64,000 nucleotides of DNA. It comes from Streptomyces sp. NBC_01717 (GTDB lineage: Bacteria > Actinomycetota > Actinomycetes > Streptomycetales > Streptomycetaceae). Of the stretch, positions 42,313 through 49,557 are shown piece by piece. Where the stretch lies: contig NZ_CP109178.1 in NCBI RefSeq assembly GCF_036248255.1, positions 7,068,501 to 7,132,500 of the forward strand, given 5' to 3'. Position 1 is the stretch's first letter. Each line of letters opens with the position of its first letter. A model generated the notes under the pieces. The model saw only the letters and a program-made list of their open reading frames with translations, had not been told where the DNA came from and searched no databases. The position numbers and the translations under genes were made by a program.

Positions 42313-42675
42313 GTGCGCCCCATACGTCGCCGAACCTGGGCCCTGCTGGCGGCCTCGGTCGCCGTCGCCGCACTTGTCGTCCCCCTGGGCATATCCGGCC
42401 TGGGGTGGCCCGGGGCGTCCGCGCCGACCGCCCCGGTCCCGGACCCGCACGGCGCCGACTGCCGTACGTCGGTCCAGGGCTCCTGGGTGGTTGCCTACTG
42501 CCACAACCCGTACCCCACCAACGACCGGGTACAGCTGCACACCGAATGCGACCGCTGGTGGGACGTGGACGCGGACGGCATACCCGTCGACGTCGCCCCC
42601 GGGCAGACGGTACGGCTCGACGATCGCTGCTGGAAGGAGGTCGCCTCCGTCTGGATCACCCACCAACGGGTCTAA
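42313..42675 (+). CDS. Small secreted or membrane-anchored Cys-containing protein
   Basis: A 120-residue protein: RRRTWALLAASVAVAALVVP is a signal peptide or anchor, after which four Cys (DCRTSV, YCHNPY, ECDRWW, RCWKE) could form two disulfides. GTG 42313 has gaggagg (42301-42307) 5 bases upstream. The TAA stop lies inside the terminal repeat of the adjacent MITE copy, so the present C-terminus may have been created by the insertion. Function unknown. Confidence 0.65.
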   Translation: MRPIRRRTWALLAASVAVAALVVPLGISGLGWPGASAPTAPVPDPHGADCRTSVQGSWVVAYCHNPYPTNDRVQLHTECDRWWDVDADGIPVDVAPGQTVRLDDRCWKEVASVWITHQRV

Positions 42676-42839
42676 GGGCTGTCCCGAAATCCCTGGCGGG
42701 CGCGCGACGACAGCTACGGCACCTCGCCGCGTTGTCGGAACGCCCGAATACGCCCACTATGAGGACGCCCCTCCGCCTTGCGATGCACCGCATCTGACGC
42801 CGCGCGCTTATCCACCAGGGATTACGGGACAGCCCTTAG
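42672..42839 (+). mobile_element. MITE-like element, copy 2 (complete ends)
   Basis: A 168-bp element with 25-base terminal inverted repeats, 42672-42696 (ctaagggctgtcccgaaatc...) and 42815-42839, differing at one position. The outer bases are C-TA-A and T-TA-G, consistent with insertion at CTAG with TA duplication, as in some IS5-group elements. The interior has no coding frame. It matches 34507-34702 in the same orientation. Confidence 0.75.
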
Positions 42840-42879
42840 ACGAAGGAATCCCTCTTCCGGCTCTTCCGGAACATTCGGA

Positions 42880-43554
42880 TCAGACCCGGTCCACCAGGCA
42901 GCTGAGCGCATGACTCGCGGCCTCGGTGGCCGCCGTCTCCGCGTCACCGGCCCGGATCGCCTCGACCAGCCGCGCATGGTCCATATGGTTCTCCGGCCGT
43001 AGCTCGTGCCCGACATCGACCCGCAGATAGTCGCGCAGCAGATCCCCCAGGTCGGCGTAGAGGCCCGTCAGTACGTCATTGTGCGAGGCGGCGACCACGG
43101 CCAGGTGCAGCGTCGCATCCGCAGCCACGAACGCCTCGGCGTCGCCCGCGGCCCAGGTCTCCTCGCGACGCGCCATGAGCGCGTCGAGCTGCTTCAGGTC
43201 CCGCTCGGTGCGGCGGGCGGCGGCCAGCCGGGCCGCTGACGACTCCAGCGTCGACCGCAGCTCGGCGACATGATGCGGGTCGGCGGAAGCGAACCGGCGG
43301 TGCATCACGCCGGCCAGCTCACTGGTGGCGACGACATATGTGCCCGACCCCTGCCGGATGTCCAGCAGCCCGTTGTGCGCGAGCGCGCGCACCGCCTCGC
43401 GGACGGTGTTACGGGCCACGCTCAGCTGCTCCACCAGCTCGGGTTCGGTCGGAATCCGCGAACCGACGGGCCACTCGCCCGAGGTGATCTGATTCCTCAG
43501 CTGTGCGATCACCTGGTCGGCGAGTGCCGACCGTCGCGGGGACGTCAAAGCCAT
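42880..43554 (-). CDS. GntR/FadR-family transcriptional regulator (FCD domain)
   Basis: A 224-residue protein. The winged helix has RSALADQVIAQLRNQITSGE and SVARNTVREAVRALAHNGLL, then RQGSGTYVV (residues 6-77). The FCD ligand domain has ELRSTLESSAARLAAARRT and AADATLHLAVVAASHNDVL with His residues for metal. Divergent from the MFS gene, whose promoter contains a matching palindrome, so it likely controls that gene. Confidence 0.9.
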   Translation of the reverse strand: MALTSPRRSALADQVIAQLRNQITSGEWPVGSRIPTEPELVEQLSVARNTVREAVRALAHNGLLDIRQGSGTYVVATSELAGVMHRRFASADPHHVAELRSTLESSAARLAAARRTERDLKQLDALMARREETWAAGDAEAFVAADATLHLAVVAASHNDVLTGLYADLGDLLRDYLRVDVGHELRPENHMDHARLVEAIRAGDAETAATEAASHALSCLVDRV

Positions 43555-43637
43555 GATGCTCCTTGCTCGGATCCTCGGGGCTTCCGGATTCTCCGGTTCC
43601 CGGGCTTCCCGGAGGTTTCCGAAGGCTCTCGGACGAG

Positions 43638-43668
43638 TGGACAACCAATCATCCCATGATTCTATGAT
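43638..43668 (+). promoter_or_regulatory. MFS promoter with palindromic operator in the spacer
   Basis: TGGACA (43638-43643) and TATGAT (43663-43668) form -35 and -10, with 19 bases between. The spacer contains the perfect palindrome AATCATCCCATGATT (43647-43661). The -10 is 7 bases from ATG 43676, so the transcript would be leaderless. The layout suits repression by the GntR protein encoded opposite. Confidence 0.55.
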
Positions 43669-43675
43669 GGACCTC

Positions 43676-44992
43676 ATGCCCGAAGACGAGACCCAGCCCC
43701 AGACCCGGACCGCTACCCGGCCCCAGAGTCCGCACACCGCCACGGCGACCGCCTCCGCCATGGACTCCCCGGCACCGCAGACCGCGCAGACCGCCTCCGG
43801 CCCGACCCCCTGGGCGCTCCGTCTGGTCGCCGTCGGTCTCGTCCTCACCGCGCTCAACCTCCGCCCCGCCATCACCAGCCTCGGCGCCCTTCTCGAAGAG
43901 GTACGGGACGGGCTGCACATGAGCGGCAGCGTCGCCGGTGTCCTCACCTCCGTGCCGCCGCTCTGTTTCGCGGTCTTCGGCATCATGGCGCCGCGTCTCG
44001 CCCGCCGCTTCGGCCCCGGTGCGGTCGTCTGCGCAGGGATGGTCGCCATCGCGGCCGGTCTGGTGATCCGGCCGTTCGTCGGCTCCACGGCCGGGTTCCT
44101 CGCCGCCAGTGCCCTCGCCCTGATGGGCATAGCCGTCAGCAACATCCTGATGCCGGTGATCGTCAAGCGCTGGTTCCCGGACCGGGTCGGCTCCATGACC
44201 GGCCTCTACTCGATGGCGCTGGCCCTCGGCACCGCGCTCGCCGCAGCCGTCACCGTGCCCATGACCGATGCGCTCGGTGGCAGTTGGAAGGCCGGCCTCG
44301 GAGTCTGGGCCGTGCTCGCCGCAGTCGCGGTCCTGCCCTGGATCCCGCTGATGCGGGAAGGTCGCGGCGCCCCCGGACACGCCACGGCCCAGCAGCACGG
44401 TGATGCCCCGGCACTGCGGATCACCCGCAGCCGCACGGCCTGGGGCCTCGCCTGCTTCTTCGGTCTGCAGGCCACCGCTGCGTACATCGCCATGGGGTGG
44501 ATGCCGCAGATCTTCCGCGACGCCGGGGTCTCGGCAGGCACGGCGGGCGTCCTGCTCGCCGTGACCATGGCCATGGGTGTGCCACTCGCCTTCGTCATCC
44601 CGCGGGTCGCCGCCCGGATGAAGAACCAGGGCCCGATCGTCGTCTTCCTCTGCGCCTGCGGCCTCGTCGGCTACGCGGGCCTCTACTTCGCACCGGCCGC
44701 CGGCGCCTGGGCCTGGGCGCTGCTCCTCGGCATTGCCAACTGTGCCTTCCCGCTCGCCCTCACCATGATCGGCATGCGGTCCCGCAGCGGCGCCGGAGTG
44801 GTCCGGCTGTCCGCGTTCGCCCAGTCCACCGGCTATCTGATCTCGATCCCCGGTCCGCTGCTCGTCGGCGTGCTGTACCAGCACAGCGGCGGCTGGGGAC
44901 TGCCGATCGCGCTGATGGCGGGCCTGATGGTGCCGCAGATGGTGGCGGGGATCCTGGCCGGGCGGGACCGGACGATCGAGGACGAATGCTGA
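43676..44992 (+). CDS. MFS transporter, CynX/NimT-like
   Basis: A 438-residue 12-helix transporter. The polar N-terminus (about 40 residues) is followed by LNLRPAITSLGALLEEVRDG, the CynX/NimT signature, and by FGIMAPRLARRFGPGAVVCA. Second half: FFGLQATAAYIAMGWMPQIF. ATG 43676 is preferred to two nearby upstream ATGs because it follows the -10 at leaderless spacing. Substrate unknown (cyanate and nitroimidazole exporters are relatives). Confidence 0.88.
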   Translation: MPEDETQPQTRTATRPQSPHTATATASAMDSPAPQTAQTASGPTPWALRLVAVGLVLTALNLRPAITSLGALLEEVRDGLHMSGSVAGVLTSVPPLCFAVFGIMAPRLARRFGPGAVVCAGMVAIAAGLVIRPFVGSTAGFLAASALALMGIAVSNILMPVIVKRWFPDRVGSMTGLYSMALALGTALAAAVTVPMTDALGGSWKAGLGVWAVLAAVAVLPWIPLMREGRGAPGHATAQQHGDAPALRITRSRTAWGLACFFGLQATAAYIAMGWMPQIFRDAGVSAGTAGVLLAVTMAMGVPLAFVIPRVAARMKNQGPIVVFLCACGLVGYAGLYFAPAAGAWAWALLLGIANCAFPLALTMIGMRSRSGAGVVRLSAFAQSTGYLISIPGPLLVGVLYQHSGGWGLPIALMAGLMVPQMVAGILAGRDRTIEDEC

Positions 44993-45009
44993 GATGCGAG
45001 ACTGGCCCC

Positions 45010-45126
45010 ATGCCAGTTCTCGATCCGAATCCCCAGAACGGTCAGAAGAAGCTTCTCCTCGTGCTCGGGGCGATGCTCCTGATCACGGTGATCATCGGAG
45101 TGATCGCCTCGGTCGCCTCCCCCTGA
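45010..45126 (+). CDS. 38-residue membrane protein linked to the MFS transporter
   Basis: MPVLDPNPQNGQKK leads into a single helix (LLLVLGAMLLITVIIGVIAS). It starts 17 bases after the MFS stop. From memory, such small proteins next to CynX-like transporters are annotated as an SGM_5486-type transporter-associated family. A stabilising or regulatory subunit is the natural guess. Confidence 0.65.
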   Translation: MPVLDPNPQNGQKKLLLVLGAMLLITVIIGVIASVASP

Positions 45127-45202
45127 CGCCTCCCGCCGCCGCCTCGGACCGCCGCCGCCTCCTTCCCGGCCCGCACTCCTCGCGCGTTCCGCCGCCGGGG
45201 CC

Positions 45203-45226
45203 GATGGTGGGGCCAGCACCACCATC
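45203..45226 (+). terminator. Hairpin after the MFS operon
   Basis: gatggtgg (45203-45210) pairs with ccaccatc (45219-45226), loop of 8, flanked by further short G and C runs, 77 bases after the small gene. Confidence 0.55.
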
Positions 45227-45295
45227 CCCTAGGGGGCCAGGGTCAGGGTGAAGTGGGTGGGTCGCCGGATGGGACCGGCACCCCCGCATCCGTAA

Positions 45296-45312
45296 GTTCT
45301 GGGTATCAGAAC
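45296..45312. promoter_or_regulatory. Palindrome upstream of the 68-residue gene
   Basis: GTTCTGGGTATCAGAAC: perfect 6-base arms around ggtat, 22 bases before the ATG at 45335. Position and symmetry suggest a regulator site. Confidence 0.35.
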
Positions 45313-45334
45313 CGACTGGCCCACGGAGGCGGAC

Positions 45335-45541
45335 ATGGCGGCCCGTACCCACACCCGATCCCCCCGCCCGGCCTCGGCCGGTGTCGAGGTCAGGCTGCCG
45401 TGGTGGGCCGTCGCGCTGCCCGCGGTCGGCTTCGCCGCACTGCTGCTGCTGATCTCCGGATCCGGCGAGGCGCACGCCGCGACGGGCGACTCGGCGATCG
45501 GTCAGCTGCTCGAGCGAATCGTGGACCTGCTGGCCCGCTGA
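45335..45541 (+). CDS. Small membrane-anchored hypothetical protein
   Basis: A 68-residue protein with one hydrophobic helix (WWAVALPAVGFAALLLLISG, residues 23-42) followed by a short Ala-rich amphipathic tail (SAIGQLLERIVDLLAR). Ribosome site acggagg lies 6 bases upstream. No family recognised. Confidence 0.6.
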   Translation: MAARTHTRSPRPASAGVEVRLPWWAVALPAVGFAALLLLISGSGEAHAATGDSAIGQLLERIVDLLAR

Positions 45542-45615
45542 CCCCGTTCACCCGCAGTGGGGGAGCCCTCCAACACCCTGCGCCGGGCGGCTCATTTCGT
45601 GCGAAGCTGAGGTGT

Positions 45616-46134
45616 ATGAGCGTCGATACACCTCGCAGGATCGTCCTACTCAGGCATGCAAAGGCGGAATGGTCGCAGGACTCCGACCATGAGCGGCCGC
45701 TCGCGGAGCGTGGCCGCAAGGATGCGCCCGTGGCAGGCCGCAAACTCGTCGACTCCGGCATCGTCATCGATCTGGCCCTGTGCTCGACCGCCGTCAGGAC
45801 GCGCGAGACCTGGAAGCTGGCGGTGCACGAGATGCCTCACCGGCCCAGGACGGTGTACGAGGAGCGACTGTACGAGGCCTCCCTCGGCGAGCTGATCGCC
45901 CTGCTCAACGAGACCCCCGACGACGTACAGAACCTGCTCCTCATCGGCCACAACCCCGGCATGCATGCCGTCGCGGACGCCCTGGCCGGTTCGGCGGAGG
46001 GCGAGACCATGGCCCGGATGACCCGTGGCGGCTTCCCGACCGCCGCGTTCGCCGTGATCGAGTTCTCCGGTTCCTGGAAGGGCGTGGAGCACGGGGTGGG
46101 CAAGCTCGTCGAGTACTGGACGCCGAACGACTGA
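45616..46134 (+). CDS. Histidine phosphatase, SixA-like
   Basis: A 172-residue protein. The catalytic motif is VLLRHAKAEW with His in RHA; RPLAERGRKDAP, the Arg in SSTAVRTRETW (CSTAVRTRETW here) and the second His in LIGHNPGMHAVAD complete the site. SixA acts on phosphohistidine in phosphorelay proteins; other short members are general phosphatases. ATG 45616 has gaggtgt upstream. Convergent with serB across a strong terminator. Confidence 0.88.
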   Translation: MSVDTPRRIVLLRHAKAEWSQDSDHERPLAERGRKDAPVAGRKLVDSGIVIDLALCSTAVRTRETWKLAVHEMPHRPRTVYEERLYEASLGELIALLNETPDDVQNLLLIGHNPGMHAVADALAGSAEGETMARMTRGGFPTAAFAVIEFSGSWKGVEHGVGKLVEYWTPND

Positions 46135-46150
46135 CCACGCCGCAGTACGC

Positions 46151-46197
46151 GGAGAGGCCCCGGCACGGGACACATGGTCACGTGCCGGGGCCTCTCC
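46151..46197. terminator. Bidirectional terminator between sixA-like gene and serB
   Basis: ggagaggccccggcacg (46151-46167) pairs perfectly with 46181-46197, a 17-bp stem with a 13-base loop, between two convergent stops. Confidence 0.9.
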
Positions 46198-46223
46198 CGT
46201 ACGCGAGGCACGAGACCGGTCGG

Positions 46224-47492
46224 TCAGTCGACGAGACCGTCGGCGGCCTCGACCTCCTCGCGGGTGATCCCGAGCAGATACAGCACGGTGTCCAGGAACG
46301 GCACGTTCACCGCGGTGTGCGCGGCCTCGCGGACGACCGGCTTGGCGTTGAAGGCGACCCCGAGGCCGGCCGTGTTCAGCATGTCCAGGTCATTCGCGCC
46401 ATCACCGATCGCGACGGTCTGCGCAAGCGGGACCCCGGCCTGTTCGGCGAAGCTGCGCAGCAGCCTGGCCTTGCCCGCCCGGTCCACGATGTCGCCGACG
46501 ACCCGGCCGGTGAGCTTGCCGTCGACCACTTCCAGAGTGTTGGCAGAGGCGAAGTCGAGCCCGAGCCGTTCCTTCAGATCGTCGGTGACCTGGGTGAACC
46601 CGCCGGAGACCACGCCTACTTGGTAGCCGAGCCGCTTCAGCGTACGGATCAGCGTGCGGGCGCCGGGCGTCAGCCGCACCTCGGCACGCACCTTGTCCAC
46701 CACCGACACGTCGAGCCCCGCCAGCAGCGCCACCCGTGCGTGCAGCGACTGCTCGAAATCGAGCTCGCCGCGCATCGCCTGCGCGGTCACCTCGGCGACC
46801 TTGTCCTCACAGCCGGCATGGGCCGCGAACAGCTCGATGACCTCGTCCTGGATGAGCGTCGAGTCGACATCCATGACGACCAGCCGCTGCGCACGGCGGC
46901 TCAGTCCGGCCGATACGACGGCGACGTCGACCCCGATCCCGGCGGCCTCGGTGGCCAGTGCGGTCCGCAGCTCGGCGGTGGCGGTGCCGGACACGGCGAA
47001 CTCGACGGCCGTGACCGGGTACTTCGCCAGCCGGAAGATCCGGTCGATGTTGCCGCCCGTCGACGTGATCGTGGCCGCTATGGCCGCGGTCGACTCGGCG
47101 GTCAGCGGGTGTCCGAGCACGGTCACATGGGAGCGCCCGTAACCACGCGGCCGGTTGTCACCGGTCCCGGAGATGATCTCGGCCTGCAGCTTCAGCGATT
47201 CGGCCCAGCTGTGCACGGTCGCCCGCAGATCGCCCTCGGTGGTGCCGGCCGCGGCGCTGCCACCGGTAGGAGCGGTGACCAGCGCGCACAGGACGATGCG
47301 GCCACGGGTGACGACCTGCTCGATGTCGACGACATCGACCGCGTAGGCGGCGAGCGTGTCGAAGAGCCCGGCGGTGATGCCGGGACGGTCCTTGCCGAAG
47401 ATCTTGACGAGAAGGGTGGGGGTGTCGATGCCCTGACGGGCCTCAGGGGGCTCAGGAGACGGGGAAGACTGAGGGGGCTGAGATGCGCTCAT
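46224..47492 (-). CDS. serB: Phosphoserine phosphatase SerB with N-terminal ACT domains
   Basis: A 422-residue protein. The ACT region covers about 20-190 (LVKIFGKDRPGITAGLFDTL and VLGHPLTAESTAAIAATITS). The HAD phosphatase domain begins VMDVDSTLIQDEVIELFAAH (catalytic Asp), then VSGGFTQVTDDLKERLGLDF and AIGDGANDLDMLNTAGLGVA. It makes serine from phosphoserine. ATG 47492 (MSASQPPQSS) was chosen over a longer frame. Similar to mycobacterial SerB2. Confidence 0.93.
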   Translation of the reverse strand: MSASQPPQSSPSPEPPEARQGIDTPTLLVKIFGKDRPGITAGLFDTLAAYAVDVVDIEQVVTRGRIVLCALVTAPTGGSAAAGTTEGDLRATVHSWAESLKLQAEIISGTGDNRPRGYGRSHVTVLGHPLTAESTAAIAATITSTGGNIDRIFRLAKYPVTAVEFAVSGTATAELRTALATEAAGIGVDVAVVSAGLSRRAQRLVVMDVDSTLIQDEVIELFAAHAGCEDKVAEVTAQAMRGELDFEQSLHARVALLAGLDVSVVDKVRAEVRLTPGARTLIRTLKRLGYQVGVVSGGFTQVTDDLKERLGLDFASANTLEVVDGKLTGRVVGDIVDRAGKARLLRSFAEQAGVPLAQTVAIGDGANDLDMLNTAGLGVAFNAKPVVREAAHTAVNVPFLDTVLYLLGITREEVEAADGLVD

Positions 47493-47542
47493 GGTGCCTC
47501 CACCGTATCGGTCCGCCTCACACGCCCGAAGCCCCGTCCCGC

Positions 47543-47593
47543 GGACCGGACACCGGGAAGGGATTCCCGACCGGCGCGTTTCCAAGCCGGTCC
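47543..47593 (-). terminator. Nested hairpin after the streptophobe gene
   Basis: Outer arms ggaccgg (47543-47549) and ccggtcc (47587-47593) enclose cgggaa/ttcccg (47554-47559 and 47564-47569). It is in the 165-base gap between the streptophobe stop and the serB start. Confidence 0.4.
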
Positions 47594-47657
47594 GGCGCTC
47601 GGGAACGGAGCTTTCACCTGGCGTTCTCGCGCCCGCCCGACGGTCGGGGAGACACGT

Positions 47658-49313
47658 TCACCCCCGCGCGGGCGGCCGGTCGGGCGGTACACCGTCCCGC
47701 GGCGCCGGCCCGGGCCCCGGGGGCGGCACCTTCGGCGCGGTGGGCGGGACGATCGGACCCGCCACCGTCGGCGCCCCATGGATCGCGTCCGCCGGATGCG
47801 GGCGCAGATACGGGTTGGTCTCCTCGTGCGACGGCCGGTACGGCCGCGACGGCGTGTACGGCCCGGGCACCGGATCACCTCCACCGCCCTCGTCGCCACC
47901 CCGGCCCGACGACCGCGCCGGAACCGCAGGCACCGCTCCCGCCCCGCATGCCACCAGTGCCCCCACCCCACCCGCACCCGCACCCCACACCGCACCCAGC
48001 ACCGCCGCCGCCCCCGGATGCCCGTGCAGCTCGATCCCGGCCCCGAACGCATCGAAGCCCAGCACCGAAAGCGATCCGTCCGCGGACACCTGCGTCAGCC
48101 ACACCAGCAGCGGCAGGGCCGCCGCCGTCACGCCTGCGAGCCGCAGCGCACACCGCCCCGCGAACCGGGCGGCGGTCGCCTCTCCCCGGTCGGTACGTGT
48201 CGCAGCCAGCACCCCCGCGTACAGCATCATCACCGCGGCGGCGACCGCCAGCAGCCAGACCCGGTGGTCCAGTTCGGCCAGCCGCCCGACCGTCACCGGT
48301 TCGTCGGCGGAGATCCGCAGCAGTTCGTCCAGCGGATCGGGAAGCAGCTCGGCCAGCTCGCCGGTCGCCTGTCCGTCCCACGGCACGAAGAGGCCGAGCG
48401 GCACCCCGAGCCACGTCCCGTTCGGCGCCCCGAGCAGCGCGGCGCCCGCGATCCGCTTCGGGTGGTCGTCACCGGCCGCCGCGTACGCCGCGGCCGCGCA
48501 CCCGGCCACCACCGCCACGAGCAGCACCGACACCAGCGCGGACACCGCCGGACGTACGGTCCGGTGCAGCCGTGCCGGACGGGACGGCAACGGCGTACGA
48601 CGCGAGGCCAGAACTGCGATCACCAGCACCCCGAGCACCCAGCAGGCCCCGCCCGCCAGCGACTTCACCGTGTCGACCGTGAAGCCGACATGGGCCTGCG
48701 CCCTTGCGAGATCCGCCAGCCGGTCCGGCAGCAGCCCGCCGAGGTCACCCAGATCGCCGAGCCCGCCGGGCAGCAGGTCCCCGATGCCCCCGGCCGCACC
48801 GGGGACATCGCCGTCCGCCCCCGGCACCTCGTCCAGACCCAGCGACGCACCGTCGATCGTCACGACATCGTGACCGGCCCAGGCCAGCCCGCCGAGCACG
48901 GCGACGAACACCACCACCACCGCCCCCGCGCGGACCGCGAGTTCGGCGCCGGGCAGGACCGCTCCCGCCCGGCGCAGCGACCGCAGGAAGAAGAAGGAGA
49001 GGAACAGCGCACCGGCCAGCCCCACCCCCAGCGGTGTGACCGACAGGGCGGCGTGCGCCTCGGCACCGTCCAGCCCGAACGCCGAGACGTCGCCCGACGG
49101 AGAGACCGATCCGCCCGCCCCCAGCACCACCACGGCCGCCGTCATCGGCCCCAGTGCCCCGGCCGAGTCGGCGCCGAGCAGATGCAGTCCCAGGGCCGCC
49201 GTGCCCGCCATCGCGACCATCGCCCACCCGACCGAGGCGATGGCGGACAACACCACGTCTCCCCAAGGGATATGACCCGTACCGTCGCCGCCCCCGCGCA
49301 CGTCCCTGGCCAT
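47658..49313 (-). CDS. Streptophobe-family polytopic membrane protein
   Basis: A 551-residue very hydrophobic protein with about a dozen helices, for example VVLSAIASVGWAMVAMAGTA and VSALVSVLLVAVVAGCAAAA, and a Pro-rich cytoplasmic tail ending in a PAPRDGVPPDRPPARG segment. It resembles the streptophobe family of actinobacteria, which has no known function. The ATG at 49313 was chosen since gaggggg lies just upstream. Divergent from the FHA-ABC exporter gene. Confidence 0.78.
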   Translation of the reverse strand: MARDVRGGGDGTGHIPWGDVVLSAIASVGWAMVAMAGTAALGLHLLGADSAGALGPMTAAVVVLGAGGSVSPSGDVSAFGLDGAEAHAALSVTPLGVGLAGALFLSFFFLRSLRRAGAVLPGAELAVRAGAVVVVFVAVLGGLAWAGHDVVTIDGASLGLDEVPGADGDVPGAAGGIGDLLPGGLGDLGDLGGLLPDRLADLARAQAHVGFTVDTVKSLAGGACWVLGVLVIAVLASRRTPLPSRPARLHRTVRPAVSALVSVLLVAVVAGCAAAAYAAAGDDHPKRIAGAALLGAPNGTWLGVPLGLFVPWDGQATGELAELLPDPLDELLRISADEPVTVGRLAELDHRVWLLAVAAAVMMLYAGVLAATRTDRGEATAARFAGRCALRLAGVTAAALPLLVWLTQVSADGSLSVLGFDAFGAGIELHGHPGAAAVLGAVWGAGAGGVGALVACGAGAVPAVPARSSGRGGDEGGGGDPVPGPYTPSRPYRPSHEETNPYLRPHPADAIHGAPTVAGPIVPPTAPKVPPPGPGPAPRDGVPPDRPPARG

Positions 49314-49557
49314 CAGGACCCCCTCAATTCGCACCGAGATGCCCTGAGTTGACCTATTCGCTCATGATCCGTACGCACTCATGGACGCTTACCACTCTCC
49401 GAGTATGTTTCTCCCGAGTCAACGGCGCGTGGGCGCAGGTCTCGTCACGGTCCCGAACCGGCCCGACTTTCGTATCGGGGACTGCTCCTGGAATAGTTCC
49501 CCACGATGTTCAGCATCCCTAGACTCCCTGTGATGGGGGTAACTCGGGGGACAACTA

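Noticed and set aside
45780..49352. Continuous open frame of 1190 codons on the plus strand
   Set aside because: It is antisense to serB and the streptophobe gene, which both have clear domains or membrane helices and GC3-biased codons. The translation is Arg/Pro/Gly/His-rich low complexity, a typical shadow in GC-rich DNA.
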